DNA from: Virgibacillus_F sp049310925
GTDB taxonomy: Bacteria; Bacillota; Bacilli; Bacillales; Amphibacillaceae
Direction of reading: 5' to 3'
Length of the DNA: 11,614 nucleotides
NCBI RefSeq assembly: GCF_049310925.1
Contig: NZ_JBMERP010000095.1
Location: 1 to 11,614 of the forward strand
Shown here: one piece after another, positions 1 through 5,403 of the stretch
Position numbering within the stretch: position 1 is the stretch's first letter
How the letters are laid out: each line of letters opens with the position of its first letter
The notes under the pieces: model-generated
What the model saw: only the letters and a program-made list of their open reading frames with translations
The model's database searches: none
What the model was told of the DNA's origin: nothing
Program-made: the position numbers and the translations under genes

Positions 1-186
1 ATAAGTACAAAGCATCTTAACTTTATAGGAGAAAGAGCGCATGGGGTATTTATTTTATTGACTCAACCAGGAAGAAAATGGATATTTTCAAATAAGGAAT
101 CTGCTATTTATCCTATTGAAATTGAGTTAAAAAATAGAAATAAAATAATACTCAATTCAAATGAATTAAATTGTTATCTAGCTTAG
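1..186 (+). CDS. 3' end of an unidentified protein gene (partial)
   Basis: An open frame enters from the left edge in frame 1 and ends at TAG (184-186), giving the last 61 residues of a protein. The sequence is a plausible globular C-terminus: it alternates hydrophobic and polar residues (GVFILL, RKWIFS, IYPIEIEL), as in beta-strands, followed by a Lys/Asn-rich stretch. It has no membrane segment and no catalytic motif that I recognise, so I assign no function. A good ribosome-binding site does not precede any internal ATG, so the gene most likely starts outside the window. It could also be the tail of a degraded gene, since the 290 bp after it carry no intact gene. Confidence 0.5.
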   Translation: MSTKHLNFIGERAHGVFILLTQPGRKWIFSNKESAIYPIEIELKNRNKIILNSNELNCYLA

Positions 187-480
187 GAACAAACTACATA
201 TGATTGAATTTACTTGTTCAACAACTGATGAGTCAAAAAATTAAAAATAGGAATCAATTTAGATAATTTAGCTTATCGCCAAGCATTAGTTCCACTTATG
301 CAGTAAGTAAAGTTTTTATGTTTTCCTTACTGTCAAGAAAACATTTGGATAGTTCATTTTATCCAAGCTTTTTACATTGAAATTGCCTGAATTAAAGATG
401 AAACCTTTTCAATATCACAAACGTATAACCAGGCAGAGCTTAATTGGAAATCAACAAAAATAAGGAAGGTGGAAAACAGT
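187..480. other. Intergenic region upstream of the mifM-like gene
   Basis: No convincing gene is visible in this AT-rich stretch. A short frame at 226-306 ends with LAYRQALVPLMQ and could be a decayed remnant, but it has no start or ribosome-binding site. Two small hairpins can be drawn. One pairs CAGTAAG (301-307) with CTTACTG (326-332). The other pairs TTGGATA (345-351) with TATCCAA (360-366) and is followed by GCTTTTT, which would make a weak terminator for the upstream gene. A TATAAC box at 424-429 is a possible -10 element for the downstream pair, but no good -35 sits at the right spacing. The ribosome-binding site AAGGAAGGTGG is at 462-472. Confidence 0.3.
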
Positions 481-771
481 ATGTTTGAATTTCTATTTTA
501 TTTACCTATGGACTTGCAGTTTTATGTTTTGTTTATGTCAGCATTGCTCCCGCTTTCCCTTCTTGTTGTCCATCAATATATAGATAGGTCTGATAACCTT
601 TATTATTTGGTAAAAACAAGGTCTACTTATAATATATATACCACTAATAGTCTTCTCAATCATACAGATTTACCAATAAACACGATTATTATTTTCATAA
701 AAAAGTGTATTAAATTAAAGGATTCGCCGAACGGAGATAACGACGATCATCATCTTCTTCTTACACCTTAG
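481..771 (+). CDS. mifM: MifM-like membrane sensor / ribosome-arrest peptide upstream of yidC2
   Basis: This 96-residue protein has one hydrophobic N-terminal segment (about residues 12-30) followed by a hydrophilic domain. It ends in a short acidic run, D86-N-D-D89, then HHLLLTP. Size, topology, C-terminal acidic cluster and position directly before a second yidC gene all match B. subtilis MifM (YqzJ). That nascent chain stalls the ribosome when YidC/SpoIIIJ activity is low, and so turns on yidC2 (established for B. subtilis). I infer the same role here. I chose ATG 481 over the GTG at 469 because the AAGGAAGGTGG at 462-472 lies about 8 nt before it, while the GTG lies inside that site. The residues upstream of the acidic cluster (about 69-80) are hydrophobic and basic. 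I cannot align them residue by residue with the known arrest motif. It could be an unrelated small membrane protein, but the hairpin at its 3' end argues against this. Confidence 0.7.
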   Translation: MFEFLFYLPMDLQFYVLFMSALLPLSLLVVHQYIDRSDNLYYLVKTRSTYNIYTTNSLLNHTDLPINTIIIFIKKCIKLKDSPNGDNDDHHLLLTP

Positions 772-794
772 ATTTTATAAATTGTAAGGAGGAG
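754..794 (+). promoter_or_regulatory. Hairpin sequestering the yidC2 Shine-Dalgarno sequence
   Basis: CTTCTTCTTACA (754-765) pairs with TGTAAGGAGGAG (783-794) as an uninterrupted 12-bp stem that includes two G-U pairs. The loop is 766-782 and contains the stop codon of the small upstream gene (769-771). The 3' arm is exactly the Shine-Dalgarno sequence of the TTG start at 799. The 5' arm is formed by the last codons (92-95) of the upstream gene. A ribosome stalled with codons 86-89 (736-747) in its P site would reach to about position 760, preventing the stem from forming and exposing the site. This is the MifM-YidC2 mechanism known from B. subtilis; its operation here is inferred. Confidence 0.75.
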
Positions 795-798
795 TAAG

Positions 799-1545
799 TT
801 GAAACGTTTAATTGTTACATTCAGTATAGTTACCGGGATTATTTTAATTTTAAGTGGTTGTGAAAGTGGAGGGTCGGACGCAAATCTTCTCTACCAATTA
901 TTTGTTGATCCTTTCACATTTTTAATTAAATCAACGGCTTCTTTATTTAATGGAAGTTTTGGAATAGCGATAGTGTTAATAACTCTGTTAATTCGATTAA
1001 CCATAATGCCATTTATGTTAAAGCAATCCAGAACTCAAAAGGAAATGAAAGAAAAGATGGCAAACGTCAAACCTGAGATGGATAAAATTCAACTAGAGTT
1101 AAAAAAGTCAGAGAATGGGGAAAAACAGAAAGAGTTGCAGCAGGAAATGATGCAGTTGTACGCCAAGCATGGAATCAATCCGCTTTCAATGGGATGCTTG
1201 CCACTTCTAATTCAAGCACCTATTCTGATGGGATTCTATTATGCCATTCATAGTTCAAAGGAAATTGCAACGCATAGTTTTCTTTGGTTTAATTTAGGGG
1301 TTCCAAATATAACAATGGCAATACTTGCTGGGATGATCTATTTTTTACAGTTTAAAGCACAGCAGAAGAAAATGACTGTAGGACAAGAGCAGGGAAGCCG
1401 GATGTTTCGCTGGATGGGGTTGCTTTCACCAGTCATGATTCTTGTGATTTCTTTTAATGTTCCTGCTGCGTTACCACTGTACTGGTCAGTGAGTGGTATA
1501 TTTTTAATTACTCAGACGTTTTTTACGAACAAAATTTCTCTCTGA
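799..1545 (+). CDS. yidC2: YidC/Oxa1/Alb3-family membrane protein insertase (YidC2 / OxaA2 type)
   Basis: The protein inserts membrane proteins into the cytoplasmic membrane, alone or with SecYEG. Its 248 residues begin with a lipoprotein signal peptide with lipobox LSGC (Cys21). The five-helix YidC core follows: helix 1 about 53-73, with the conserved groove arginine in LLIRLTIMP (R66); a charged coiled-coil hairpin at 79-125; then helices around 132-150, 163-184, 205-221 and 224-243. The GINPLSMGCLPLLIQAPI segment is typical of the family. The start is TTG, with AAGGAGG (786-792) six nucleotides upstream; no ATG or GTG fits better. The C-terminal tail after the last helix is only a few residues (TNKISL), shorter and less basic than in typical Bacillus paralogues. 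Translation appears controlled by the upstream MifM-like gene through a hairpin on its ribosome-binding site, which points to the inducible second copy rather than the housekeeping SpoIIIJ. Confidence 0.93.
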   Translation: MKRLIVTFSIVTGIILILSGCESGGSDANLLYQLFVDPFTFLIKSTASLFNGSFGIAIVLITLLIRLTIMPFMLKQSRTQKEMKEKMANVKPEMDKIQLELKKSENGEKQKELQQEMMQLYAKHGINPLSMGCLPLLIQAPILMGFYYAIHSSKEIATHSFLWFNLGVPNITMAILAGMIYFLQFKAQQKKMTVGQEQGSRMFRWMGLLSPVMILVISFNVPAALPLYWSVSGIFLITQTFFTNKISL

Positions 1546-1595
1546 ACTTTCTCTCAAAATAAGGAAGCTAGTGAGAAATAAGACACTTTATTTTA

Positions 1596-1631
1596 AATGG
1601 GCGTGATTCGATTTTGCGAATCACGCCCATT
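1596..1631. terminator. Long hairpin between convergent yidC2 and the receptor-peptide pair
   Basis: A perfect 15-bp inverted repeat, with arms at 1596-1610 and 1617-1631 and a 6-nt loop, contains the GC-rich core GGGCGTGATTCG. It lies about 50 bp after yidC2 and about 20 bp after the end of the minus-strand propeptide gene, so it is placed to end transcription from both sides. Neither side has a clear uridine tract (TTTTAAA on the left, CCAATATAT on the right). Termination efficiency is therefore uncertain. Confidence 0.7.
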
Positions 1632-1652
1632 CCAATATATACACTCTAATAC

Positions 1653-1787
1653 TTAATATTCCGGGTGATCTTCTCCATTAAGAGTGTCAGGTGATACATA
1701 CACATTGCTAACGTTTGATTGTTCTAGAAATAGATAACTTCCAAAGATAAGTGTTGAAACCATTATTACCTTTACCATTTTTTTCAT
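1653..1787 (-). CDS. Candidate secreted signalling propeptide (Phr/NprX-like)
   Basis: This 44-residue gene is translated from ATG 1787-1785, which overlaps the TGA of the upstream regulator (ATGA), so the two are probably translationally coupled. An AGGAAGGGGGG ribosome-binding site lies about 8 nt upstream. The product starts MKKMVKVIMV and has a hydrophobic stretch to about residue 21, i.e. a basic-hydrophobic export signal. A short polar tail ends in NGEDHPEY. Signal peptide, tiny size and position directly after a TPR receptor gene are the hallmarks of Phr, PapR and NprX precursors. These are secreted, trimmed to 5-10 residues, re-imported by Opp and bound by the receptor. I infer that the active peptide comes from the C-terminal end (for example within GEDHPEY). 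The strongly acidic tail is unusual. The actual peptide and its processing cannot be read from the sequence. Confidence 0.75.
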   Translation of the reverse strand: MKKMVKVIMVSTLIFGSYLFLEQSNVSNVYVSPDTLNGEDHPEY

Positions 1788-3073
1788 ACTGTATTCCCCC
1801 CTTCCTCATTATTCATCCTATTACGAAGGTTAATGGATAATGAATAATAGTAACTAGATTTTTTATACTGAAAGTTTTCAGAATGTATGGTAGCCAGTTT
1901 TTCGTAAGTCTTGTATAAATTTATATAATCTTCTTTAAAGAAGGGAAGAACTACATCTTCTAGGTATTCTTTAAGACTTATATCTTCTTTAATTTCTAAC
2001 TTTTTAATTGTAAGTTTTACCTTGTTGGTTATATCCTCAGGATGTAGATTTGATAGCCCTTTGTTTATCATTTTTAAAGCACTTTCCACATCGTTTTTGC
2101 TTAGATATCCTTCTACTAGACCATAAATAGTGTTGCCGTAATTAGCTTCTGCTGGATGTTTATAATTTAAGCTATTTAAGTAATAGTCAATTGATTTACT
2201 ATAATCTCCTGCTTCAGAATATAGAAATCCAAGATTATTTAATATCTTACCGGTAAGAGTGGTGTCTCCAGATGATTTCGATATTTCTAGTAGATTATTA
2301 TAATAATTTTTAGCTTCTTCAAACTTCTTAACTCTTGTGTAATTAATAGCCAGTATTAGCTGACAATCAATACTGCGTGGATAATATGCCATTTTATTAA
2401 ATAATTCCAAAGCTTTTTCCCCGTAATATATGGCTAGAGTAATGTTGTTTAAATAACTATGAGTGAGGGCCAAATGATAAAATAATTCGTCATTATCATT
2501 CTTCAATTCTTTAAATTTTGTCTCAGCCTGACTAAGTAGTGTTAAACCTTTACTATGTTTTTTTTCTACACATGCAAGTATTCCTTTAAAATATATGAAG
2601 TAACATGATTGTTCTTGGTTTAAATTCTTATCATATTCTTTAATTGTATTAACAAGTTTATTTGCTTTATCTAGATCATTTAGTAACAGTAGATGTCTAA
2701 TGCTAATTAAATCAAACCAGTATTTTAACGTGACTGCTAGGACTTCACCAGAAAAGTATTCTCCTAATTTTAGATATAATTCCTTCGCCTTAGTTATATT
2801 TCTGATCTTAATTAGCCTGTACCATTCCTCTAATAGGTCTTTTATTTCATGTCTACTTTTCAGAGAGGATGTGAAATCTACATTTAATCGTTTCATTAAC
2901 AAATTTATAGTTTCTTCGTTAGCATTATCAAGCTTGTTATTTTCCAGTTTGCTTAAATAAGTAATGGAACAAATACCTGAAGCAAGTTCATGCTGTGTAA
3001 TTCCAGTATTTATTCTATAGTGATAAATTAGTTTTCCATAGTCAGTTACAGGATAATTCTCTAATATATCCAT
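1784..3073 (-). CDS. HTH-TPR peptide-responsive transcriptional regulator (RRNPP family, NprR-like)
   Basis: The 429-residue protein has an N-terminal XRE-type helix-turn-helix (about residues 11-66, including GITQHELASGICSITYLSKLEN). The rest of the chain is alpha-helical tetratricopeptide repeats, clear in NNLGFLYSEAGDYSKSIDYY and in the C-terminal YKTYEKLATIHSENFQYKKS. This is the architecture and length of NprR, PlcR and AimR receptors, cytoplasmic DNA-binding proteins that change activity on binding a re-imported peptide. I chose the ATG at 3073 because AAAAGGAG lies 7 nt before it. An in-frame ATG at 3094 would add seven residues but has only a weak site. The gene runs into the 44-aa propeptide gene by an ATGA overlap and is divergent from a secreted protease gene, a likely target. 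Closest functional parallel: NprR-NprX control of a secreted protease in the B. cereus group. Exact subfamily is uncertain. Confidence 0.88.
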   Translation of the reverse strand: MDILENYPVTDYGKLIYHYRINTGITQHELASGICSITYLSKLENNKLDNANEETINLLMKRLNVDFTSSLKSRHEIKDLLEEWYRLIKIRNITKAKELYLKLGEYFSGEVLAVTLKYWFDLISIRHLLLLNDLDKANKLVNTIKEYDKNLNQEQSCYFIYFKGILACVEKKHSKGLTLLSQAETKFKELKNDNDELFYHLALTHSYLNNITLAIYYGEKALELFNKMAYYPRSIDCQLILAINYTRVKKFEEAKNYYNNLLEISKSSGDTTLTGKILNNLGFLYSEAGDYSKSIDYYLNSLNYKHPAEANYGNTIYGLVEGYLSKNDVESALKMINKGLSNLHPEDITNKVKLTIKKLEIKEDISLKEYLEDVVLPFFKEDYINLYKTYEKLATIHSENFQYKKSSYYYSLSINLRNRMNNEEGGNTV

Positions 3074-3210
3074 TACAATGCTCCTTTTTCTCATTGAAAA
3101 AGACCTGCGAAAACTTCACGGTTATGTAATTGATATGTCTTTATTCAAAATAGAATAGCGTGAGTGGTATATGTTTGTAATATTGATACTATTTATATAT
3201 TAATACTTTT

Positions 3211-3258
3211 TAGATAATTAATAAATAGATAAAAGGGCCCATTACTCTTTATCTATTT
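3211..3258. promoter_or_regulatory. Inverted and direct repeats, TAGATAA motif (possible operator)
   Basis: AAATAGATAAA (3223-3233) and TTTATCTATTT (3248-3258) form perfect 11-bp arms around a 14-nt centre containing GGGCCC. The core TAGATAA occurs a further time in direct orientation at 3211-3217, exactly 15 bp upstream of the copy at 3226-3232. It lies about 140-180 bp upstream of the regulator start, in the region shared with the divergent protease. The symmetry suggests binding by a dimeric regulator, possibly the HTH-TPR protein itself. A hairpin in RNA is the alternative. Confidence 0.4.
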
Positions 3259-3368
3259 CGTTACCTCTACTCAGCATGTTGAAAAAAATCGACAAAAACT
3301 TACCTATTAAACTACTTTTTGCTTCTAATTTTCTCAATACTAGTCTTGTATAGAATGTGCTACAGTTA

Positions 3369-3412
3369 ATATAGAAAATTCAAACAAATGAATTTTGTCG
3401 GATTTTCTATAT
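3369..3412. promoter_or_regulatory. Inverted repeat overlapping the predicted protease promoter
   Basis: ATATAGAAAAT (3369-3379) and ATTTTCTATAT (3402-3412) form perfect 11-bp arms separated by 22 bp. An inner short repeat AATTCA/TGAATT (3377-3382/3389-3394) adds a second possible fold. The left arm overlaps the best candidate -10 box (TATAGA, 3370-3375), which suits an operator. The core TAGAAAA recurs at 3424-3430 and resembles the TAGATAA of the repeat at 3211-3258. Function is inferred from symmetry and position only. Confidence 0.4.
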
Positions 3413-3427
3413 CTACTAATTAGTAGA
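3412..3427. promoter_or_regulatory. Perfect 16-bp palindrome upstream of the protease
   Basis: TCTACTAATTAGTAGA is a perfect palindrome without a spacer. It ends 9 bp before the protease ribosome-binding site and directly abuts the inverted repeat 3369-3412. A loop-less palindrome is a poor RNA hairpin but a typical site for a homodimeric DNA-binding protein, so it is better read as an operator. The cognate regulator is unknown. Confidence 0.4.
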
Positions 3428-3454
3428 AAATAATTAAGGAGAGGATTTTGCAGA

Positions 3455-4690
3455 ATGAAAAGCTTTAAGTTACTGGGAAGTATTTTAATGGTTGTTATTC
3501 TTATCGCCCCCTCTTTTACTGCACCGGCTGATGCGGCTGAAAAGTCAGACAGATTACGCGTTCTTATCACTTCAGTCAATGAAAATATTAAGGAGAATGC
3601 CAAAAAGAATTATGGTATTCGCTGGGATTTCAATCAGCAGGGCTTTACAACTGATATCACTACTGCACAGTTCCATGCACTTCAGAAAAACAAAAATTTA
3701 AGAGTAGAACTCGTTGACGAAGTGTCTCTGGATGCTAAACCTGGTTCTACTGCAACAGCTACACCAAGTGATCAAACTCCATGGGGAATGGAGGCGATGT
3801 ATCAAAACGATGCAATTACGACTACTTCTGGAGGTAGCGGGGTTAAAGTAGCCGTTCTGGATACTGGTGTTATAAATCACACTGATTTGAAAAACAACAT
3901 AGAGCAATGTAAAGACTTTAGCCAAAGGAATGCAAATTTGGTTACTAATTTCTGTGAAGATGACAATGGACATGGTACACATGTTTCCGGAACCGTTCTT
4001 GCTGATGGAGGTTCTGGAAATGGGATCTACGGGGTGGCACCTGATGCAAAATTGTGGTCTTATAAGGTGCTAAATCGTCGCGGTTCAGGTTATTCGGATG
4101 ATATTGCTGCAGCAATCCGTCATGTTGCAGATGAAGCCAACCGTTTAAACGTAAACACAGTTATTTCAATGTCGCTCGGAGCTAGTTCAGAATCTACTCT
4201 CATAACAGACGCTGTTTCTTATGCTTATGATAATGGAGTATTAGTGGTTGCGGCAGCAGGAAACTCTGGGCCATCAGCTAATACAATTGGATATCCTGGA
4301 GCACTCGCTGACGCTGTAGCGGTTGCTGCTTTAGAAGATGTACAAGAAAATGGAACCTACCGTGTTGCTGACTTCTCTTCACGCGGTAATCCAAACACGG
4401 ATGGCGATTATGTTATTGGAAAGCTTGATGTGGAAGTTTCTGCACCAGGCCGTGCTATTGAATCTACTTGGTACGATGGCACCTATCATACTATTAGTGG
4501 TACATCCATGGCCACTCCTCACGTTTCTGGACTGGCAGCGAAAATTTGGGCAACAAACCCAAGCCTTACAGCAGAACAATTACGTGCTGAGATTCAAAAT
4601 CGGTCGACAAACAATGATATCTTAGGAGGATCTGGTTCAGCTGCAGGGGACGACTACGCATCTGGATTTGGGTTCCCGACCGTAAACTAA
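3455..4690 (+). CDS. Secreted subtilisin-family serine protease (peptidase S8)
   Basis: This extracellular endoprotease is made as a 411-residue preproenzyme. Residues 1-28 are a signal peptide with a likely AxA cleavage site (ADAA). An inhibitor/chaperone propeptide (about 29-100) follows, and the mature domain begins near TPWGMEAM. The catalytic triad is intact: Asp136 in AVLDTGV, His173 in NGHGTHVSG and Ser351 in GTSMATPH. The oxyanion asparagine is Asn270 in AAAGNSGP. Cys152 and Cys167 lie close together and could form the disulfide seen in the sphericase/TA41-like branch of subtilases; that placement is from memory. Full length with no sign of decay. The ATG at 3455 follows AAGGAGAGG by about 9 nt. 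It is a single-gene unit closed by a strong terminator, divergent from a peptide-receptor regulator that may control it. Likely role: nutrient acquisition by digesting external protein. Confidence 0.96.
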   Translation: MKSFKLLGSILMVVILIAPSFTAPADAAEKSDRLRVLITSVNENIKENAKKNYGIRWDFNQQGFTTDITTAQFHALQKNKNLRVELVDEVSLDAKPGSTATATPSDQTPWGMEAMYQNDAITTTSGGSGVKVAVLDTGVINHTDLKNNIEQCKDFSQRNANLVTNFCEDDNGHGTHVSGTVLADGGSGNGIYGVAPDAKLWSYKVLNRRGSGYSDDIAAAIRHVADEANRLNVNTVISMSLGASSESTLITDAVSYAYDNGVLVVAAAGNSGPSANTIGYPGALADAVAVAALEDVQENGTYRVADFSSRGNPNTDGDYVIGKLDVEVSAPGRAIESTWYDGTYHTISGTSMATPHVSGLAAKIWATNPSLTAEQLRAEIQNRSTNNDILGGSGSAAGDDYASGFGFPTVN

Positions 4691-4707
4691 TCAACTTTAC
4701 TAGCTAT

Positions 4708-4746
4708 AAGAAACCTACTGGGTACTCCTAGTAGGTTTCTTTTTTT
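4708..4746 (+). terminator. Rho-independent terminator of the protease gene
   Basis: AAGAAACCTACT (4708-4719) and AGTAGGTTTCTT (4730-4741) form a perfect 12-bp stem around a 10-nt loop. A run of T residues (4740-4746) follows, 18 bp after the protease stop. This is a textbook intrinsic terminator. Confidence 0.93.
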
Positions 4747-4837
4747 AAGTAATAATTGAAAATCGTATTGAAGTTTTAAATCCAAATGTTATTAAACTAG
4801 TAGGTTTGTTTGCTTATCAATTAAGGAGGAAAAGAAG

Positions 4838-5119
4838 ATGAAAAAAACATTGGTGCTCACATTATGTTTGCTTTTTGTTTTCAGTATAAACACCGCCGCT
4901 GAGACGACTTCTAACAAGAAGATCCCAGAACCGAAAATAAAGGTTACAGATGGAATGACACAAGCGGTATTCTCCAAAGAGGAAGCCATCCGAGAGACCG
5001 TTTATATTGAAACAACGGTTGACAGTGATGGAGATGGACAAAATGATAGAGTTCATGCTGAGGTTGTACGTCCAAAGGAAACTGAAGAGAGGCTCGAGAT
5101 ACCTGTTATTTATGAATAA
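4838..5119 (+). pseudogene. 5' remnant of a secreted Xaa-Pro dipeptidyl-peptidase gene (S15-like)
   Basis: The 93-residue frame has a strong ribosome-binding site (AAGGAGGA, 4823-4830). It encodes a signal peptide (1-21, ending NTAA), then a segment ending VDSDGDGQNDRVHAEVVRP...IPVIYE. That segment matches the beginning of the catalytic domain of CocE/Xaa-Pro dipeptidyl-peptidase enzymes, where PVIYE is normally followed by an S/A-P-Y-Y-type stretch several hundred residues before the end. Here TAA follows at once. The catalytic serine, aspartate and histidine are all missing, and no remainder is recognisable in the next 280 bp, so most of the gene has been deleted. Intact, it would have removed N-terminal X-Pro dipeptides from peptides outside the cell, complementing the neighbouring protease. 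The stump may still be transcribed and exported but cannot be an active peptidase. Confidence 0.75.
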
Positions 5120-5403
5120 TATAAAAAAATTTTTTTAAGTTTTTTCCACGGAAATGAACTACTATCTTTGGTGGGGTGCCTTTATTATTTTATTTAATTA
5201 GAACCATCCGGTTAAGGTGGCAAATCGGGAAAATTTAATTTCGTTAAGAAATAAAAAGTGGATTAAATAAAAGCCAGACATGCATTTTTACTTATTAATC
5301 CGATAAGTTAGAGTAGTGGTTACAAAAAGTTGTGAAATGGTGTTGTATCCTTTTTAGAAGTAAGTGATAAATTGATTTATCAACTTTTTTAGGAGGGGCA
5401 ATA
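5120..5403. other. Non-coding stretch after the truncated peptidase gene
   Basis: No intact gene is present. A frame at 5154-5270 reads MNYYLWWGAFIILFN, then TAG (5199-5201), then NHPVKVANRENLISLRNKKWIK. It could be a fragment of a membrane protein broken by a nonsense codon, but it has no ribosome-binding site and may be chance. Nothing resembles the missing part of the dipeptidyl-peptidase. The 3' end holds the leader of the LysM-propeller gene, with its ribosome-binding site AGGAGGGG at 5391-5398. Confidence 0.35.
5365..5382. promoter_or_regulatory. AT-rich palindrome before the LysM-propeller gene
   Basis: TGATAAAT and ATTTATCA form 8-bp arms around a 2-bp centre (TG), immediately followed by AACTTTTTT and the ribosome-binding site. 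As RNA it would be a weak hairpin with a T-run, conceivably ending readthrough from upstream. As DNA it could be an operator. Evidence is symmetry and position only. Confidence 0.3.

Larger units (their letters stand above)
3074..3454. promoter_or_regulatory. Divergent promoter region between the receptor and protease genes
   Basis: This 381-bp AT-rich region must hold the promoters of both divergent genes. For the protease, the best candidate is TTGTAT (3346-3351), an 18-nt spacer and TATAGA (3370-3375). For the regulator on the minus strand, TATTCT (complement of 3152-3157) is a possible -10 with a poor -35. The region contains two long-spaced inverted repeats and one perfect palindrome, described separately. 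The protease ribosome-binding site AAGGAGAGG is at 3437-3445. Promoter calls are weak because both boxes deviate from consensus. Confidence 0.45.

Noticed and set aside
301..332. CAGTAAG/CTTACTG inverted repeat as a riboswitch or operator
   Set aside because: The arms are only 7 bp with an 18-nt loop in AT-rich DNA; there is no further structure or known riboswitch core.
469..480. GTG start at 469 for the mifM-like gene
   Set aside because: The GTG lies inside the purine-rich ribosome-binding site AAGGAAGGTGG, leaving no site upstream of it. ATG 481 has correct spacing and places the acidic cluster at residues 86-89.
2700..2960. Plus-strand 86-codon frame opposite the regulator
   Set aside because: It is antisense to a well-supported TPR region, has no ribosome-binding site, and its composition reflects the opposite strand.
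1653..3073. Arbitrium (AimR-AimP) phage communication system
   Set aside because: The layout is similar, but no phage gene (integrase, repressor, lysis or structural) is nearby and the neighbours are chromosomal. An NprR-like host system fits better.
3074..3094. Upstream in-frame ATG (3094) for the HTH-TPR regulator
   Set aside because: It has only a weak ribosome-binding site, and the AAAAGGAG needed by ATG 3073 would lie inside the coding region.
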